Shown: piece after piece, positions 54,267 through 63,932 of the stretch | How positions within the stretch are numbered: position 1 is the stretch's first letter | Layout: each line of letters starts with the position of its first letter | From: Spirosoma taeanense | GTDB taxonomy: Bacteria > Bacteroidota > Bacteroidia > Cytophagales > Spirosomataceae | Length of the DNA stretch: 64,000 nucleotides | NCBI RefSeq assembly: GCF_013127955.1 | Contig: NZ_CP053435.1 | Location: forward strand, 4,092,001-4,156,000 | Direction: 5' to 3' | Made by a program: the position numbers and the translations under genes | Notes under the pieces: model-generated | The model's input: the letters and a program-made list of their open reading frames with translations, nothing else | What the model was told of the DNA's origin: nothing | Database searches by the model: none

Positions 54267-57200
54267 ATGAAAAACCAGTATATCACCTTTTCCATGCTGC
54301 TGGTTGGTGTGGGGGTCTATGCCATTCCGCAGCTATCGGCTGCGCAACTGCTGACCCGCGCTCAAACTAAGTCTGAAAGCTCGACAGACCGACAACCTGC
54401 CAGGCTCGCCGACCGAAGTCATAGTAATCGTTCCGTAAAAAAAGCACTCGCCGAACTGGAAAAGCGGTTTAACATCAACTTCGCTTATGACGAGCAACTG
54501 CTGGCGGGCCGGAATACGGAGGCTGACTTTACCGGACTGTCGCTCGAACAGGCCCTGACTCATCTGGTCGATTCGCAGGGCTTAGGCTATCGTCAGGTGA
54601 ACAATAAGCTGTTCGTTATTCAGGCATCGGGTGCAGCTCAGCAAGTCTCAAAAAACCTAGCGGCCGGGAACGCGCTACCGGCCATGGGAACACCAGCGGG
54701 CGAATCAGCCGTTCCCTCCGCCGAAGCCCCGCAGGTTCGGCGAATAACCGGCCAGGTCACTGACGAAAATGGCCAGGGACTGCCCGGTGCCAATGTCATC
54801 GAAAAAGGCACCAGCACCGGCACCACCACCGACGCCACCGGCAATTTTGTTCTGAACGTGAGCGACGGCGCCACCACGTTAACCGTTTCGAGCGTGGGCT
54901 ACCTGCGGCAGGACGTTGCCATCGGTAACCAAACGGTTATTAACGTCCAGCTGGCTCCCGACAACCGGACGCTGGACGAAGTCGTTGTCGTTTCCTACGG
55001 TACGCAGAAGCGGTCTAACCTGACCGAAGCCGTCAGCATTGTCAATACGGCAGAGGCAAAGAAAGTACAGGCAGCATCGGTCGTTGACCAGATTCAGGGC
55101 CGAGCGGCCGGCGTTACGGTAGCCTCAACGGGTGGAGCACCCGGCTCTACGGCCAGCATCAAGATTCGGGGGTCCAGCACTTTCGGTTCGAATCAGGACC
55201 CGATCTACATTATCGACGGCGTCATTATCGGCAGCGCATCGTCCGATTTCAACCCAAATGACATCGAGACGGTAACGATCCTGAAAGATGCAGCCGCCAC
55301 CGCCCTGTACGGCTCGCGGGGCATGAATGGCGCTATCGTCATTACGACCAAACGCGGCAAAGCAGGCAAACCAACGATTGAATACAATGGGTATTACGGT
55401 GTCCAGAACATTGCCAGGCGCCTGCCGCTGGCCAGCCGTGACCAATACATCCGTACCTGGACGGCGGCTTACCAGAACGGCAATCTGGCCGTACCTGATT
55501 TTGGCGCTGGCGGGTATAATACCGACTGGCAGGAAGAGCTGATCAAACCCGGTGCCATCACCGACCATAACGTCAGCATCTCCGGCGGAATCGACAATGG
55601 TGCGAACAAATCGAACTACCGGATTTCGGGGGGCTACTTCTCGCAGGACGGTACGATCCGGGGCCGCAAACCCGACGGAACGGAAGTGAGCCCCTACTTC
55701 AAGCGCTACTCGGCCCGGGTCAACGCGGGTACGACACGCGGTAAACTGACGATCAGTGAATCGGCTTACCTGGCGTATACCAACGAACGGCGGGTTATTG
55801 GTCAGCCGTTCGACAACGTCATCCGGATGCCGCCCACGATCCCGGTTTTTGATCCCAATAACCTGAGCGGGTATGGCTACGGCAGCGCCAATAACGCCAC
55901 TTTCGGCACGAACCCCATTGGTCAGCAGGCGAAAGATGACAACCTTGTCAATAGCTACAAACTGCTGGGGAATATATACGGGGAATACGCCATTCTGCCC
56001 TGGCTGACGTATCGCCTGAGCGTGGGACTGGACTTCAGCAACTACCAGAACAAATATTTCACCCGCCCTGGTGCGCTCAGCTACAACAGTCCCAGTGCGC
56101 CAAACGGGATTCTGGACGACCGTAATGGCCGGTTCTTCAACACCCTGATCGAGAATACGGTAAATGCAAACAAAACCTTCGGCAGACATCAGATCAGTCT
56201 CCTGCTCGGCTACACCCGGCAGCGGTTTGATCAGAATGAAATCTACTCGCATACGGAAGGTATCGTTGGGGAATTCTACCAGCAGGGAGCCGGTACGGCC
56301 AGCCCACGCACCGATGGTTTCTCCAGGATTTCGGGTATCGTTTCGTATCTCGGCCGGATTAACTACACGTACGACGACCGGTATAATATCCAGGCCAATC
56401 TGCGTCGGGATGCGTCCTCGAACTTCCCCAAAGACAATCAGGTGGCTTACTTCCCCTCGGTATCGGCGGCCTGGAATATCAACAAGGAAGCGTTCATGCA
56501 GAACAACCCGGTTATTGGCGATCTGCGCCTGCGGGCCAGCTACGGTTCAGTGGGCAACCAGGCAATTGACCCCTATTCGCTTGACCCGACAATCCAGCCT
56601 AACCTGAACTATGTCTTGGGCGGTGGTAACGTGATTGTTGCGGGGGCGGCAAACCGGCAGTTGCAGAATTCTAACCTGAAATGGGAAAGCAAAACCACCA
56701 CGGATGTGGGCGTTGACGCTACGTTTCTGAACGGGAAAATTCAGCTGCAGGCCGATTATTTTTACTCGCTCTCCAAAAACCTGCTACTGCGCGTACCGCT
56801 GCCGATTACGGCCGGCAACCAGGGCGATAACCCCTACGACAACCTCGGGAAGATTGAGAATAAGGGGTTTGAACTCAGCCTGACCTACCAGGACAAGAAA
56901 GGTGATTTTCGGTACAGCCTCAACGGGCAGCTCACCAGCATCCGAAACAAGGTGCTGCAACTGGTGCCAAGTAACGGAAACCAGCCTCTGTATGGTTACG
57001 GCCAGATCACCCGCACGGCCGTTGGTGGCTCGCTGGCGTCTTTCTATGTGCTCCGGCAGAACGGTATTTTCCAGACCCAGGCTGAAATAGACGCGGGCCC
57101 GAAGCAGCCGAACGTTACGCCCGGCGATGTACGCTACGTAGATACCAATGGCGATGGTACGATCAACAACGATGATCGCCAGATTGTGGGTACGCCCTTT

Positions 57201-57722
57201 CCCAAGCTTGAATACGGTGCCAATATTTCCCTGTCGTACAAAAGTTTCGACCTCACGCTTTTCTTCCAGGGCGTGTCGGGGAACGTGCTGTTCAACCGCA
57301 GCCGCAACTGGACCGACCGCTTCGACGACGTGCAGAACGTTCGGTCGGACGTAACCTTCTGGACCGGGCCGGGTAGTTCGAACACGACCCCCAAGCCCAT
57401 CAAAGGCGATCAGACGCTGAACCCCGCTTTCAACACGGATCGGTGGGTGGAAAGTGGCGCCTACGGACGGCTGCGGACAGCGCAGCTCGCCTATAATTTC
57501 TCTTCCGCGATGCTGAACCGCCTGAAAATGGGCTCGGCGCGGGTGTATGTGAATGCCCAGAACCTGTTTACCATAACCAACTACTCCGGCTACAACCCAG
57601 ACGTAGTTGGGGATGTAGGGAGCGGACAGCAGAACCAGAGTAACTTCATCGGACGCGGCATCGACCAGGGTAATTACCCGGTACCCCGCGTTATCAGCGC
57701 CGGTCTGCAACTGAGTTTCTGA
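54267..57722 (+). CDS. SusC/RagA TonB-dependent transducer with STN domain (1151 aa)
   Basis: After the signal peptide comes an STN domain (about 50-120: ALAELEKRFNINFAYDEQLL, LSLEQALTHLVDSQGL), an Ala/Pro-rich linker, a regulatory-like domain (ITGQVTDENGQGLPGANVIEKG, about 153-235), the TonB box and plug (LDEVVVVSYGTQKRSN; PIYIIDGVII) and the barrel ending in QLSF. The STN domain is what talks to FecR, so this is both importer and sensor. SusD follows after 45 bp. Confidence 0.94.
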   Translation: MKNQYITFSMLLVGVGVYAIPQLSAAQLLTRAQTKSESSTDRQPARLADRSHSNRSVKKALAELEKRFNINFAYDEQLLAGRNTEADFTGLSLEQALTHLVDSQGLGYRQVNNKLFVIQASGAAQQVSKNLAAGNALPAMGTPAGESAVPSAEAPQVRRITGQVTDENGQGLPGANVIEKGTSTGTTTDATGNFVLNVSDGATTLTVSSVGYLRQDVAIGNQTVINVQLAPDNRTLDEVVVVSYGTQKRSNLTEAVSIVNTAEAKKVQAASVVDQIQGRAAGVTVASTGGAPGSTASIKIRGSSTFGSNQDPIYIIDGVIIGSASSDFNPNDIETVTILKDAAATALYGSRGMNGAIVITTKRGKAGKPTIEYNGYYGVQNIARRLPLASRDQYIRTWTAAYQNGNLAVPDFGAGGYNTDWQEELIKPGAITDHNVSISGGIDNGANKSNYRISGGYFSQDGTIRGRKPDGTEVSPYFKRYSARVNAGTTRGKLTISESAYLAYTNERRVIGQPFDNVIRMPPTIPVFDPNNLSGYGYGSANNATFGTNPIGQQAKDDNLVNSYKLLGNIYGEYAILPWLTYRLSVGLDFSNYQNKYFTRPGALSYNSPSAPNGILDDRNGRFFNTLIENTVNANKTFGRHQISLLLGYTRQRFDQNEIYSHTEGIVGEFYQQGAGTASPRTDGFSRISGIVSYLGRINYTYDDRYNIQANLRRDASSNFPKDNQVAYFPSVSAAWNINKEAFMQNNPVIGDLRLRASYGSVGNQAIDPYSLDPTIQPNLNYVLGGGNVIVAGAANRQLQNSNLKWESKTTTDVGVDATFLNGKIQLQADYFYSLSKNLLLRVPLPITAGNQGDNPYDNLGKIENKGFELSLTYQDKKGDFRYSLNGQLTSIRNKVLQLVPSNGNQPLYGYGQITRTAVGGSLASFYVLRQNGIFQTQAEIDAGPKQPNVTPGDVRYVDTNGDGTINNDDRQIVGTPFPKLEYGANISLSYKSFDLTLFFQGVSGNVLFNRSRNWTDRFDDVQNVRSDVTFWTGPGSSNTTPKPIKGDQTLNPAFNTDRWVESGAYGRLRTAQLAYNFSSAMLNRLKMGSARVYVNAQNLFTITNYSGYNPDVVGDVGSGQQNQSNFIGRGIDQGNYPVPRVISAGLQLSF

Positions 57723-57767
57723 GCGGTTAACTAAATCATTCCGTCCATTGTACAATACGACTTTACC

Positions 57768-59348
57768 ATGAATACGAAAACACTGGTACTCTCCAGTCTA
57801 CTAACCGGGGGCGTCCTGTTCAGTTGCAACGAAAGCAAACTGCTCGATCAGGTCAACCCTAACCAGGCCTCGACGGCGACCTTCTGGAAAACCTCCGATG
57901 ACGCCATCAAGGGACTTAACGCGGCTTACAGTGGCATGCAGGATCGCCGGTTCTCGCTCTGGATTCGCTTTTTGACAGACCTTAGTTCCGATGAAGGCTA
58001 TAGCCAGAGCCCCTGGACCGACCTGGGCAACCTGAGCAAGTTCATCGTAACGGACTATAATATTCCCATGAACCGGGAATCGTTTGAAGCGGCTTACCAG
58101 GGTATCTATCGCACCAGCCAGGTGCTGGAGAACGTGCCCAATATCCAGATGGACGCTACCCTGCAAAAGCGGATACTGGCCGAAGCCAAAGTGATCCGGG
58201 CGTATTTTTATTACAACATGGCCAACATCTGGGGCAATGTGCCACTGGTACTTACCTCCCAGACGCTGGGCGATCGGCCCAAGCAGTCAACGCAGGCTGA
58301 GGTATTTGCGCAGGTGATTAAAGACTGCCAGGAAGCCGCCGTTGACCTGCCCGAAAGCTACTCGGGTCAGGACGTAGGGCGGCTGCACAAGTATAGCGCC
58401 ATTGCCCTGATGGGTAAAACTTACATGCAGCAACGCAAATGGACCGAAGCGGCCGCTGCCTTCAAGCAGATCATCGACAAGACACCGACGCGCTTTGACC
58501 TGGTTCCGGATTTCAAAGACAACTTTACGACCCTGCTGGAGAACAATAAAGAGTCGCTGTTCGAAATCCAGTATTACGACGAAAACGAGAGTAAAGTGGG
58601 TGGCGCTGTCAACTACGACGTTGCGGGAGGGTCGGAGTCCTCCGAGCGGGCGCAGTTCTTTGGTTTACGGAACACCAACGGTTTCAGCAAAGGCGGCTGG
58701 TGCGATGGACAACCTACCAAATGGCTTTACAACGAGTTTCTGAAGGAGAAAGACAAAAGCGGTAAGGTTGACTATCGGCTTGATTACACCATATTTTACG
58801 GTGGCAGTACGCTCAAACCGCACGGCTATAGCTATGCGGACCTGACAAAGCTGGCGGCCGGCAGCGACTATCTGCCCGACCGGGATCGGTTCTGGATTAA
58901 GTACACGAACTACTACCAGGCAACGGATAGTTATTTCTCGGGTATTAACGACCGGGTCATTCGCTTAGCCGACGTGTACCTGCTTTACGCGGAAGCCCTG
59001 AACGAACTCGGTCAGACGGCGCAGGGAATCCCATTTGCCAACAAAGTCCGGGCGCGGGTCAACATGAACGAGTTGCCCCTCACGTTGACGCAGGCCGCTT
59101 TCCGCGAGCAGCTCCGCCACGACCGCGTGGTTGAACTGGCCGGCGAAACTCAGCGCTTCTGGGATATGAAGCGCTACGGTATCCTCGGTCCCGAACTGGC
59201 CGGACCCGATGCCGGTAAAAAGCCGGCTAACCTTTCTGATTTTGATACGGATTTTACAACCTATCAAAAAGGCAAGAGCGAGTTGTATCCGATTCCACTG
59301 TACGAAACGGATGCGAACCCTAATATTAAACAGAATCCGGGCTGGTAA
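57768..59348 (+). CDS. SusD/RagB glycan-binding lipoprotein (526 aa)
   Basis: Lipobox near VLFSC (Cys20). Classical RagB/SusD features: FWKTSDDAIKGLNAAYSGM (about 43-61), AEAKVIRAYFYYNMANIWGNVPLV (about 138-161), YSAIALMGKTYMQQRKWTEAAAAF (about 205-228), and LRHDRVVELAGETQRFWDMKRYG (about 449-471) at the C-terminus. It forms the surface lid of the preceding SusC. A terminator hairpin follows its stop. Confidence 0.94.
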   Translation: MNTKTLVLSSLLTGGVLFSCNESKLLDQVNPNQASTATFWKTSDDAIKGLNAAYSGMQDRRFSLWIRFLTDLSSDEGYSQSPWTDLGNLSKFIVTDYNIPMNRESFEAAYQGIYRTSQVLENVPNIQMDATLQKRILAEAKVIRAYFYYNMANIWGNVPLVLTSQTLGDRPKQSTQAEVFAQVIKDCQEAAVDLPESYSGQDVGRLHKYSAIALMGKTYMQQRKWTEAAAAFKQIIDKTPTRFDLVPDFKDNFTTLLENNKESLFEIQYYDENESKVGGAVNYDVAGGSESSERAQFFGLRNTNGFSKGGWCDGQPTKWLYNEFLKEKDKSGKVDYRLDYTIFYGGSTLKPHGYSYADLTKLAAGSDYLPDRDRFWIKYTNYYQATDSYFSGINDRVIRLADVYLLYAEALNELGQTAQGIPFANKVRARVNMNELPLTLTQAAFREQLRHDRVVELAGETQRFWDMKRYGILGPELAGPDAGKKPANLSDFDTDFTTYQKGKSELYPIPLYETDANPNIKQNPGW

Positions 59349-59404
59349 TAACCAGAGACCCGCCCAGAGTGAAGTTCTCCACTACAATTAGGTTGGTATT
59401 GCCC

Positions 59405-59436
59405 AAAGCCGGCCCCACCAGAGGGCCGGCTTTTTT
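59405..59436 (+). terminator. Intrinsic terminator between SusD and GH43 genes
   Basis: A perfect 11-bp GC-rich stem (59405-59415 with 59423-59433), loop 7 nt, ends in six T. It should stop most transcripts after SusD and lower GH43 expression, unless GH43 has its own promoter. Confidence 0.85.
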
Positions 59437-59450
59437 AACTTACCCGACGC

Positions 59451-60524
59451 ATGAAAAATTCGTCTTTAGTCGTTGGCTGGCTCATCCTTTCGTTGCTGGT
59501 CGGACCAGTAGCCTGCCGGAAAACACCTAGTTCGGGCTCGGTTGTCGGCCCTGCGTCCGGCCCAATCGTCGACACAGCGACGCGCTTCCAGAATCCCCTG
59601 CTGGGGTCAGGCCCCGATCCGTGGGTTATTTATCAGGACGGTTTCTATTACGTCACCCACACTACCGGCAACAACCTTAGGCTGTATAAAACCGCTAAAA
59701 TGAGTCGGCTAGCCACGGCGCAGAGTAAGGTCGTCTGGTCACCACCGGCTTCCCCAGCCACCCGCGACATCTGGGCGCCCGAACTGCACCGGGTGAATGG
59801 CAAGTGGTATCTCTACTACGCTGCCGTTGTAGCACCGGCCAGTACGCATCGGATGTGGGTACTCGAAAACGAAGCGGCCGACCCGCTAACCGGAACCTGG
59901 ATTCCTAAAGGGCAGGTGCAGCTAGCTGACGACCGGTGGGCCATTGACGGAACCCTTATCCAGTTGCAAAGCGGTCTGTATTTCGCCTGGTCGGGCTGGG
60001 AGAACGCCAGCGCTAACGGCAAACAGAACATATATCTCAGCCGGATGAAAGACCCCTGGACGGCGGAGGGCCCGCGTCTGCGCCTGTCCACGCCTGAATA
60101 CGACTGGGAGAAACAGGGCTCTCCTTACGTCAACGAAGGCCCCGAATTCCTTCTGCACGACAACCGGTTGTTTCTGGTGTACTCGGCCAGTCATTGTAGT
60201 ACCGATGCGTATGCGCTCGGTATGCTCACTGCTGATGTCAACGCCGATCTGATGAATGCGGCTTCATGGACTAAATCGGCCCAGCCGGTATTTGGTCCGA
60301 GCGCAGCGAACGGAACCTATGGCGTGGGGCATAACGGTTTCTTCACCACCCCCGATGGAACAGAAAACTGGCTAATTTACCACGCCAACCCACAGGCCGG
60401 CCAGGGCTGCGGTGACCGGCGCTCCCCACGCATGCAGCGGTTTACGTGGAAGGCCGATGGCTCACCCGATTTTGGTAAACCGGCGCCTTTAACAGAGTTA
60501 TTGAAGCGCCCGAGCGGAGAATGA
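59451..60524 (+). CDS. GH43 family glycoside hydrolase lipoprotein (357 aa)
   Basis: A lipoprotein-type signal peptide ends at VAC (about residue 22). The five-bladed propeller shows the three GH43 acids: the base in GPDPWVI (about D56), the pKa modulator in WAIDGTLI (about D166) and the acid in VNEGPEF (about E230). WAPELH near 107 is also typical. Such enzymes remove arabinofuranose or xylose side groups. It is the only enzyme in this SusCD locus. Confidence 0.9.
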   Translation: MKNSSLVVGWLILSLLVGPVACRKTPSSGSVVGPASGPIVDTATRFQNPLLGSGPDPWVIYQDGFYYVTHTTGNNLRLYKTAKMSRLATAQSKVVWSPPASPATRDIWAPELHRVNGKWYLYYAAVVAPASTHRMWVLENEAADPLTGTWIPKGQVQLADDRWAIDGTLIQLQSGLYFAWSGWENASANGKQNIYLSRMKDPWTAEGPRLRLSTPEYDWEKQGSPYVNEGPEFLLHDNRLFLVYSASHCSTDAYALGMLTADVNADLMNAASWTKSAQPVFGPSAANGTYGVGHNGFFTTPDGTENWLIYHANPQAGQGCGDRRSPRMQRFTWKADGSPDFGKPAPLTELLKRPSGE

Positions 60525-60537
60525 AACCAGAAACTTA

Positions 60538-60586
60538 CGGCAACAAAAAGTCCCGACACGCTGCGTGTCGGGACTTTTTGTTGCCG
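60538..60586. terminator. Bidirectional terminator between GH43 and hydroxylase genes
   Basis: A perfect 23-bp stem with a 3-nt loop has A5/T5 tracts on both sides of a GC core (GTCCCGACACG), serving two convergent genes. Confidence 0.92.
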
Positions 60587-60594
60587 CAGAAAAT

Positions 60595-61242
60595 CTATTT
60601 CTGAAACGATCCGAATATGTAATCCCAGAACGGTGACGATACGCCATAGTTGCTCTCCGGATTCTTGTAATGGTGAACGCTATGGTTAATCCACAGTTGC
60701 TTAAAGAAATTTTTCGGGGGAGCATAGGCATGCACAATGAAGTGCGTAGCCAGGTAACCCGAGTAACCCACCAGGAAGCCGGGGAAGAAAGCATACGCAG
60801 CTTCACCCATCAGCAGGAAGAACATCCCGAAAAAGAAACCAGCTACCACAATAGCCAGCGCCGGGGGCATGGCCAGCCGGGTTTTATCTTTCGGATACTC
60901 GTGGTGCACGCCATGAAACGTGTACTGAATCTTAGCACGCTTCGGCGTCGACGGCGTCAGGTGATACAGATACCGGTGCAGTACGTATTCAAAAAGCGAG
61001 AAAACCAGCAAACCTGCCACAAACAGGGTACCAATTGTACTCGTTGCCATGTCTGTATACGTGAATGCATACCAGCCCAGGAAGACCGATAAGATCAGCC
61101 ACATCGAAATTGGCACCATAATGTGCGTCCGCGATAAAGCTTCCAGGATGGGGTTATCAAACAGTTGTTTGGTACCACTGTTTTTAGGCCGGGTCTTACC
61201 GTGACCGGCCATTGTTCTCAGTTTGTCAGTTGTTTCTTCCAT
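60595..61242 (-). CDS. Fatty acid hydroxylase/sterol desaturase superfamily protein (215 aa)
   Basis: A four-helix membrane enzyme with di-iron histidine boxes: HRYLYH (H89, H94), HGVHH (H110, H113, H114), HFIVH (H167, H171) and HSVHH (H187, H190, H191). The set resembles fatty acid 2-hydroxylases, which would fit the hydroxylated sphingolipids of Bacteroidota. The exact substrate is inferred. It stands alone. Confidence 0.85.
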   Translation of the reverse strand: MEETTDKLRTMAGHGKTRPKNSGTKQLFDNPILEALSRTHIMVPISMWLILSVFLGWYAFTYTDMATSTIGTLFVAGLLVFSLFEYVLHRYLYHLTPSTPKRAKIQYTFHGVHHEYPKDKTRLAMPPALAIVVAGFFFGMFFLLMGEAAYAFFPGFLVGYSGYLATHFIVHAYAPPKNFFKQLWINHSVHHYKNPESNYGVSSPFWDYIFGSFQK

Positions 61243-61335
61243 AAAGCAGAATTCTTGACAGAATAATAGCAGGGGCGAAATTACAACGAAAATTTCATCG
61301 TTCGGCCCAGATAGTAAAATTGGTTTACTATATTC

Positions 61336-62673
61336 TTACGTTTTACTAACCTCCAGTTGGTCGGAAAGTTTTTCCTGCATCGCCGAGAAGTTGCCCACCG
61401 GCAGTTTTTGACGGATGATCAGCCGCAGCGAGTTGTTATAGGTCAGGTAGTTAAACATCCAGTTCAGAAAGATAGCCGCCCGGTTTTTTACCCCAACGAT
61501 AGCGATTAAGTGAACGAATAACCACGTCAGCCACGCGAAAAATCCCTGAAATTTTAAAAAAGGTAAATCCACCACGGCCAAACCGCGACCAATGGTTGCC
61601 ATGGTGCCCAGATCACGATAGGTGAATTCTTTCAGCGTTTCGTTGTGTACCAGGCGCTGCAGGTTTCTGGCCAGCAATTTCCCCTGCTGAATGGCGGGCT
61701 GAGCCACCTGCGGATGACCATTCGGCCATTTTTCTTCCGTCATCAGGGCTACGTCGCCAATGGCAAACACGTTGGTGAGTCCCTGCACCTGATTGTACCG
61801 ATTGACTAGAATTCGTCCCCCGCGACCGATCACGTCGGGCGGCAAACCCGCCAGCGGACTGGCCTTAACCCCGGCCGCCCAGATCAGGTTATTCGTGCGC
61901 AGTGTCGATCCGTCGTTCATGGTCACAATGCGTCCGTCAAAGTCCTTCACGCGGGTGTTCAGTCGAACAATAACGCCCAGATCCAGAAGATATTTCAACG
62001 AATGTTCCTGCGATTGAACTGACATCGGCCCCAGCAGTTCGCCCCCGGATTCGATCAGGTAGATGTCCATCATCTTGAAGTCCAGCTCAGGGTAGTCGCT
62101 GGGCAGTACCGTCCGGCGCATTTCGGCCAGCGTTCCGCAGAGTTCAACCCCTGTTGGCCCCCCACCCACGACTACGACATCCATCAGGCCCTCGCGTTCC
62201 TCGGCCGTTTCGACGCTCAGCGCGTCCTCGAAGTTCTGCAGCATCCGATTACGTAACGCAATGGCTTCCGAAACCGATTTCATTGGCAGCGCTTTCTCGA
62301 TGATATTCTGCTGATTAAAAAAATTCGTGTCGGCTCCGGTAGCGATAACCAGGTAGTCGTATGAAATCGGTCCCAGTTCGGTATCGACCGTTTTCTCAAG
62401 CGGCCGCACCCCCGTAACCGTCGTAATGCGAATGTGAACGTTTTTGCAGTTACCAAACACGGCCCGCAGCGGAAACAGGATAGAATTGGCTTCCAGGCCA
62501 GCCGTTGCCACCTGATAATACAGCGGCTGAAATTCGTGGTAATTGTGCTTGTTGATCAGCACGACCTGAAATTCCTTCATCCGCGACAGGCGTCGGGCCA
62601 GTTTCAGTCCACCAAAGCCCGCGCCGACAATAACCACGCGCTTCCGATCTGTTTGGGGTATGTTTGGGTTCAT
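61336..62673 (-). CDS. Type II NADH dehydrogenase (FAD-dependent, 445 aa)
   Basis: Two dinucleotide-binding folds: VIVGAGFGGLKLA (14-26) for FAD and VVVVGGGPTGVELCG near 165-180 for NADH. IWAAGVKASPL, VFAIGDVAL and a hydrophobic C-terminal segment (FFAWLTWLFVHLIAIVG, about 380-400) for membrane attachment match NDH-2. It passes electrons from NADH to quinone without proton pumping. No redox Cys pair is seen, as expected. Alternative: another flavin oxidoreductase of this family. Confidence 0.87.
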   Translation of the reverse strand: MNPNIPQTDRKRVVIVGAGFGGLKLARRLSRMKEFQVVLINKHNYHEFQPLYYQVATAGLEANSILFPLRAVFGNCKNVHIRITTVTGVRPLEKTVDTELGPISYDYLVIATGADTNFFNQQNIIEKALPMKSVSEAIALRNRMLQNFEDALSVETAEEREGLMDVVVVGGGPTGVELCGTLAEMRRTVLPSDYPELDFKMMDIYLIESGGELLGPMSVQSQEHSLKYLLDLGVIVRLNTRVKDFDGRIVTMNDGSTLRTNNLIWAAGVKASPLAGLPPDVIGRGGRILVNRYNQVQGLTNVFAIGDVALMTEEKWPNGHPQVAQPAIQQGKLLARNLQRLVHNETLKEFTYRDLGTMATIGRGLAVVDLPFLKFQGFFAWLTWLFVHLIAIVGVKNRAAIFLNWMFNYLTYNNSLRLIIRQKLPVGNFSAMQEKLSDQLEVSKT

Positions 62674-62792
62674 CGATATCTGATTTGGGGTCCTGTGAGT
62701 GTATAGCCTGAGGTTTTCACCGGGTTGACTGATGCATGAACCATCATGCTATGAACTCGTAAACCGCAAACCTTCCGTAAGGTTCTATAACC

Positions 62793-63932
62793 TTACGATA
62801 CTAACGGCCGCGATTCCTGCAATACCCGCTCATAATACGCTTCGTAGCGGGGCAGAATCCGGGACAGTTCAAACTCTCTGGCACGGGAGAGGGCGTTTGC
62901 CTTAAAGGTTGGCAGGTTCGCATCCTCCAGCACATACAGGGCATTTTTGACCATATCCTGCACGTCGCCAACGGGGCTCAGAAAACCCGTAACGCCCTGA
63001 ATGTTCAGTTCGGGCAAACCGCCCGCGTTCGACGAAATGACGGGCACTTCGCAGGCCATCGCTTCGAGCGCGGCCAGACCAAAACTTTCGTTTTCGGACG
63101 GCATCACGAACAGATCCGCCACCGACAGTACCTCTTCTACGGCGTCCAGCTTCCCCAGAAACCGCACCTGATCGTAGATGCCCAGATCGCGCACGAGCCG
63201 CTCGATACGGGCCCGTTCGGGACCGTCGCCCACGAGCAGAAGCTTGGCGGGAATCTGCTGCTGAACGTGATAGAACATCATTACGGCGTCGTCAATGCGT
63301 TTAACGCGCCGGAAATTTGACGTATGCACAATCAGTTTTTCACCGTTCGGACAGATAGCTTTTTTAAAATGCTCTTTCTGCTGGCGTCTGAACCGGTCTA
63401 GGTCCACAAAATTCGGAATGACCTCAATCTCGCGGTGTACGTTAAAATGGGCGTAGGTGTCCTGCCGCAGATTCTCCGACACAGACGTAACGCCATCCGA
63501 CTCGTTGATGCTGAACGTAACGACGGGTTCATAGGAAGCGTCTTTGCCCACCAGCGTAATATCCGTACCGTGAAGCGTCGTGACCACCGGCACCGCCCTG
63601 CCCTGCGAGCGCAGGATCATCTTGGCCATATAAGCCGCCGACGCGTGCGGAATGGCGTAATGAACGTGCAGTAAGTCAACGTTTTCGTTCAGCACCACAT
63701 TGACCATCTCGCTGGTCAGCGCCGACTCGTAGGGCGCGTACTGAAAGAGCGGATACGACGGAATTTTTACTTCGTGGTAATAAACGTTTTCGTTGAAGAA
63801 ATCGAGCCGGGGCGGCTGCTGGTACGTAATGAAGTGTATCTGGTGGCCGTTTTTGGCCAATGCTTTACCGAGTTCGGTGGCAACAACGCCACTGCCCCCG
63901 AAGGTCGGGTAGCACACAATGCCGATTTTCAT
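62793..63932 (-). CDS. bshA: N-acetyl-alpha-D-glucosaminyl L-malate synthase BshA
   Basis: First enzyme of bacillithiol synthesis, joining GlcNAc from UDP-GlcNAc to L-malate. GT4 fold: MKIGIVCYPTFGGSGVVATELGKAL at the start (the YPTFGGSGVVATEL stretch is a BshA hallmark), HVHYAIPHASAAYMAK (about 95-110), LHGTDITLVG (about 123-132), and PSENESFGLAALEAMACEVPVISSN (about 280-304) with the donor-binding Glu residues. Length (379) is normal. It gives the cell its main low-molecular-weight thiol. Confidence 0.92.
   Translation of the reverse strand: MKIGIVCYPTFGGSGVVATELGKALAKNGHQIHFITYQQPPRLDFFNENVYYHEVKIPSYPLFQYAPYESALTSEMVNVVLNENVDLLHVHYAIPHASAAYMAKMILRSQGRAVPVVTTLHGTDITLVGKDASYEPVVTFSINESDGVTSVSENLRQDTYAHFNVHREIEVIPNFVDLDRFRRQQKEHFKKAICPNGEKLIVHTSNFRRVKRIDDAVMMFYHVQQQIPAKLLLVGDGPERARIERLVRDLGIYDQVRFLGKLDAVEEVLSVADLFVMPSENESFGLAALEAMACEVPVISSNAGGLPELNIQGVTGFLSPVGDVQDMVKNALYVLEDANLPTFKANALSRAREFELSRILPRYEAYYERVLQESRPLVS

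Noticed and set aside
55125-57755. Long minus-strand frames opposite the STN-SusC gene (55125-56252, 56784-57755)
   Set aside because: The plus strand encodes a complete, conserved SusC; the opposite frames are composition shadows.
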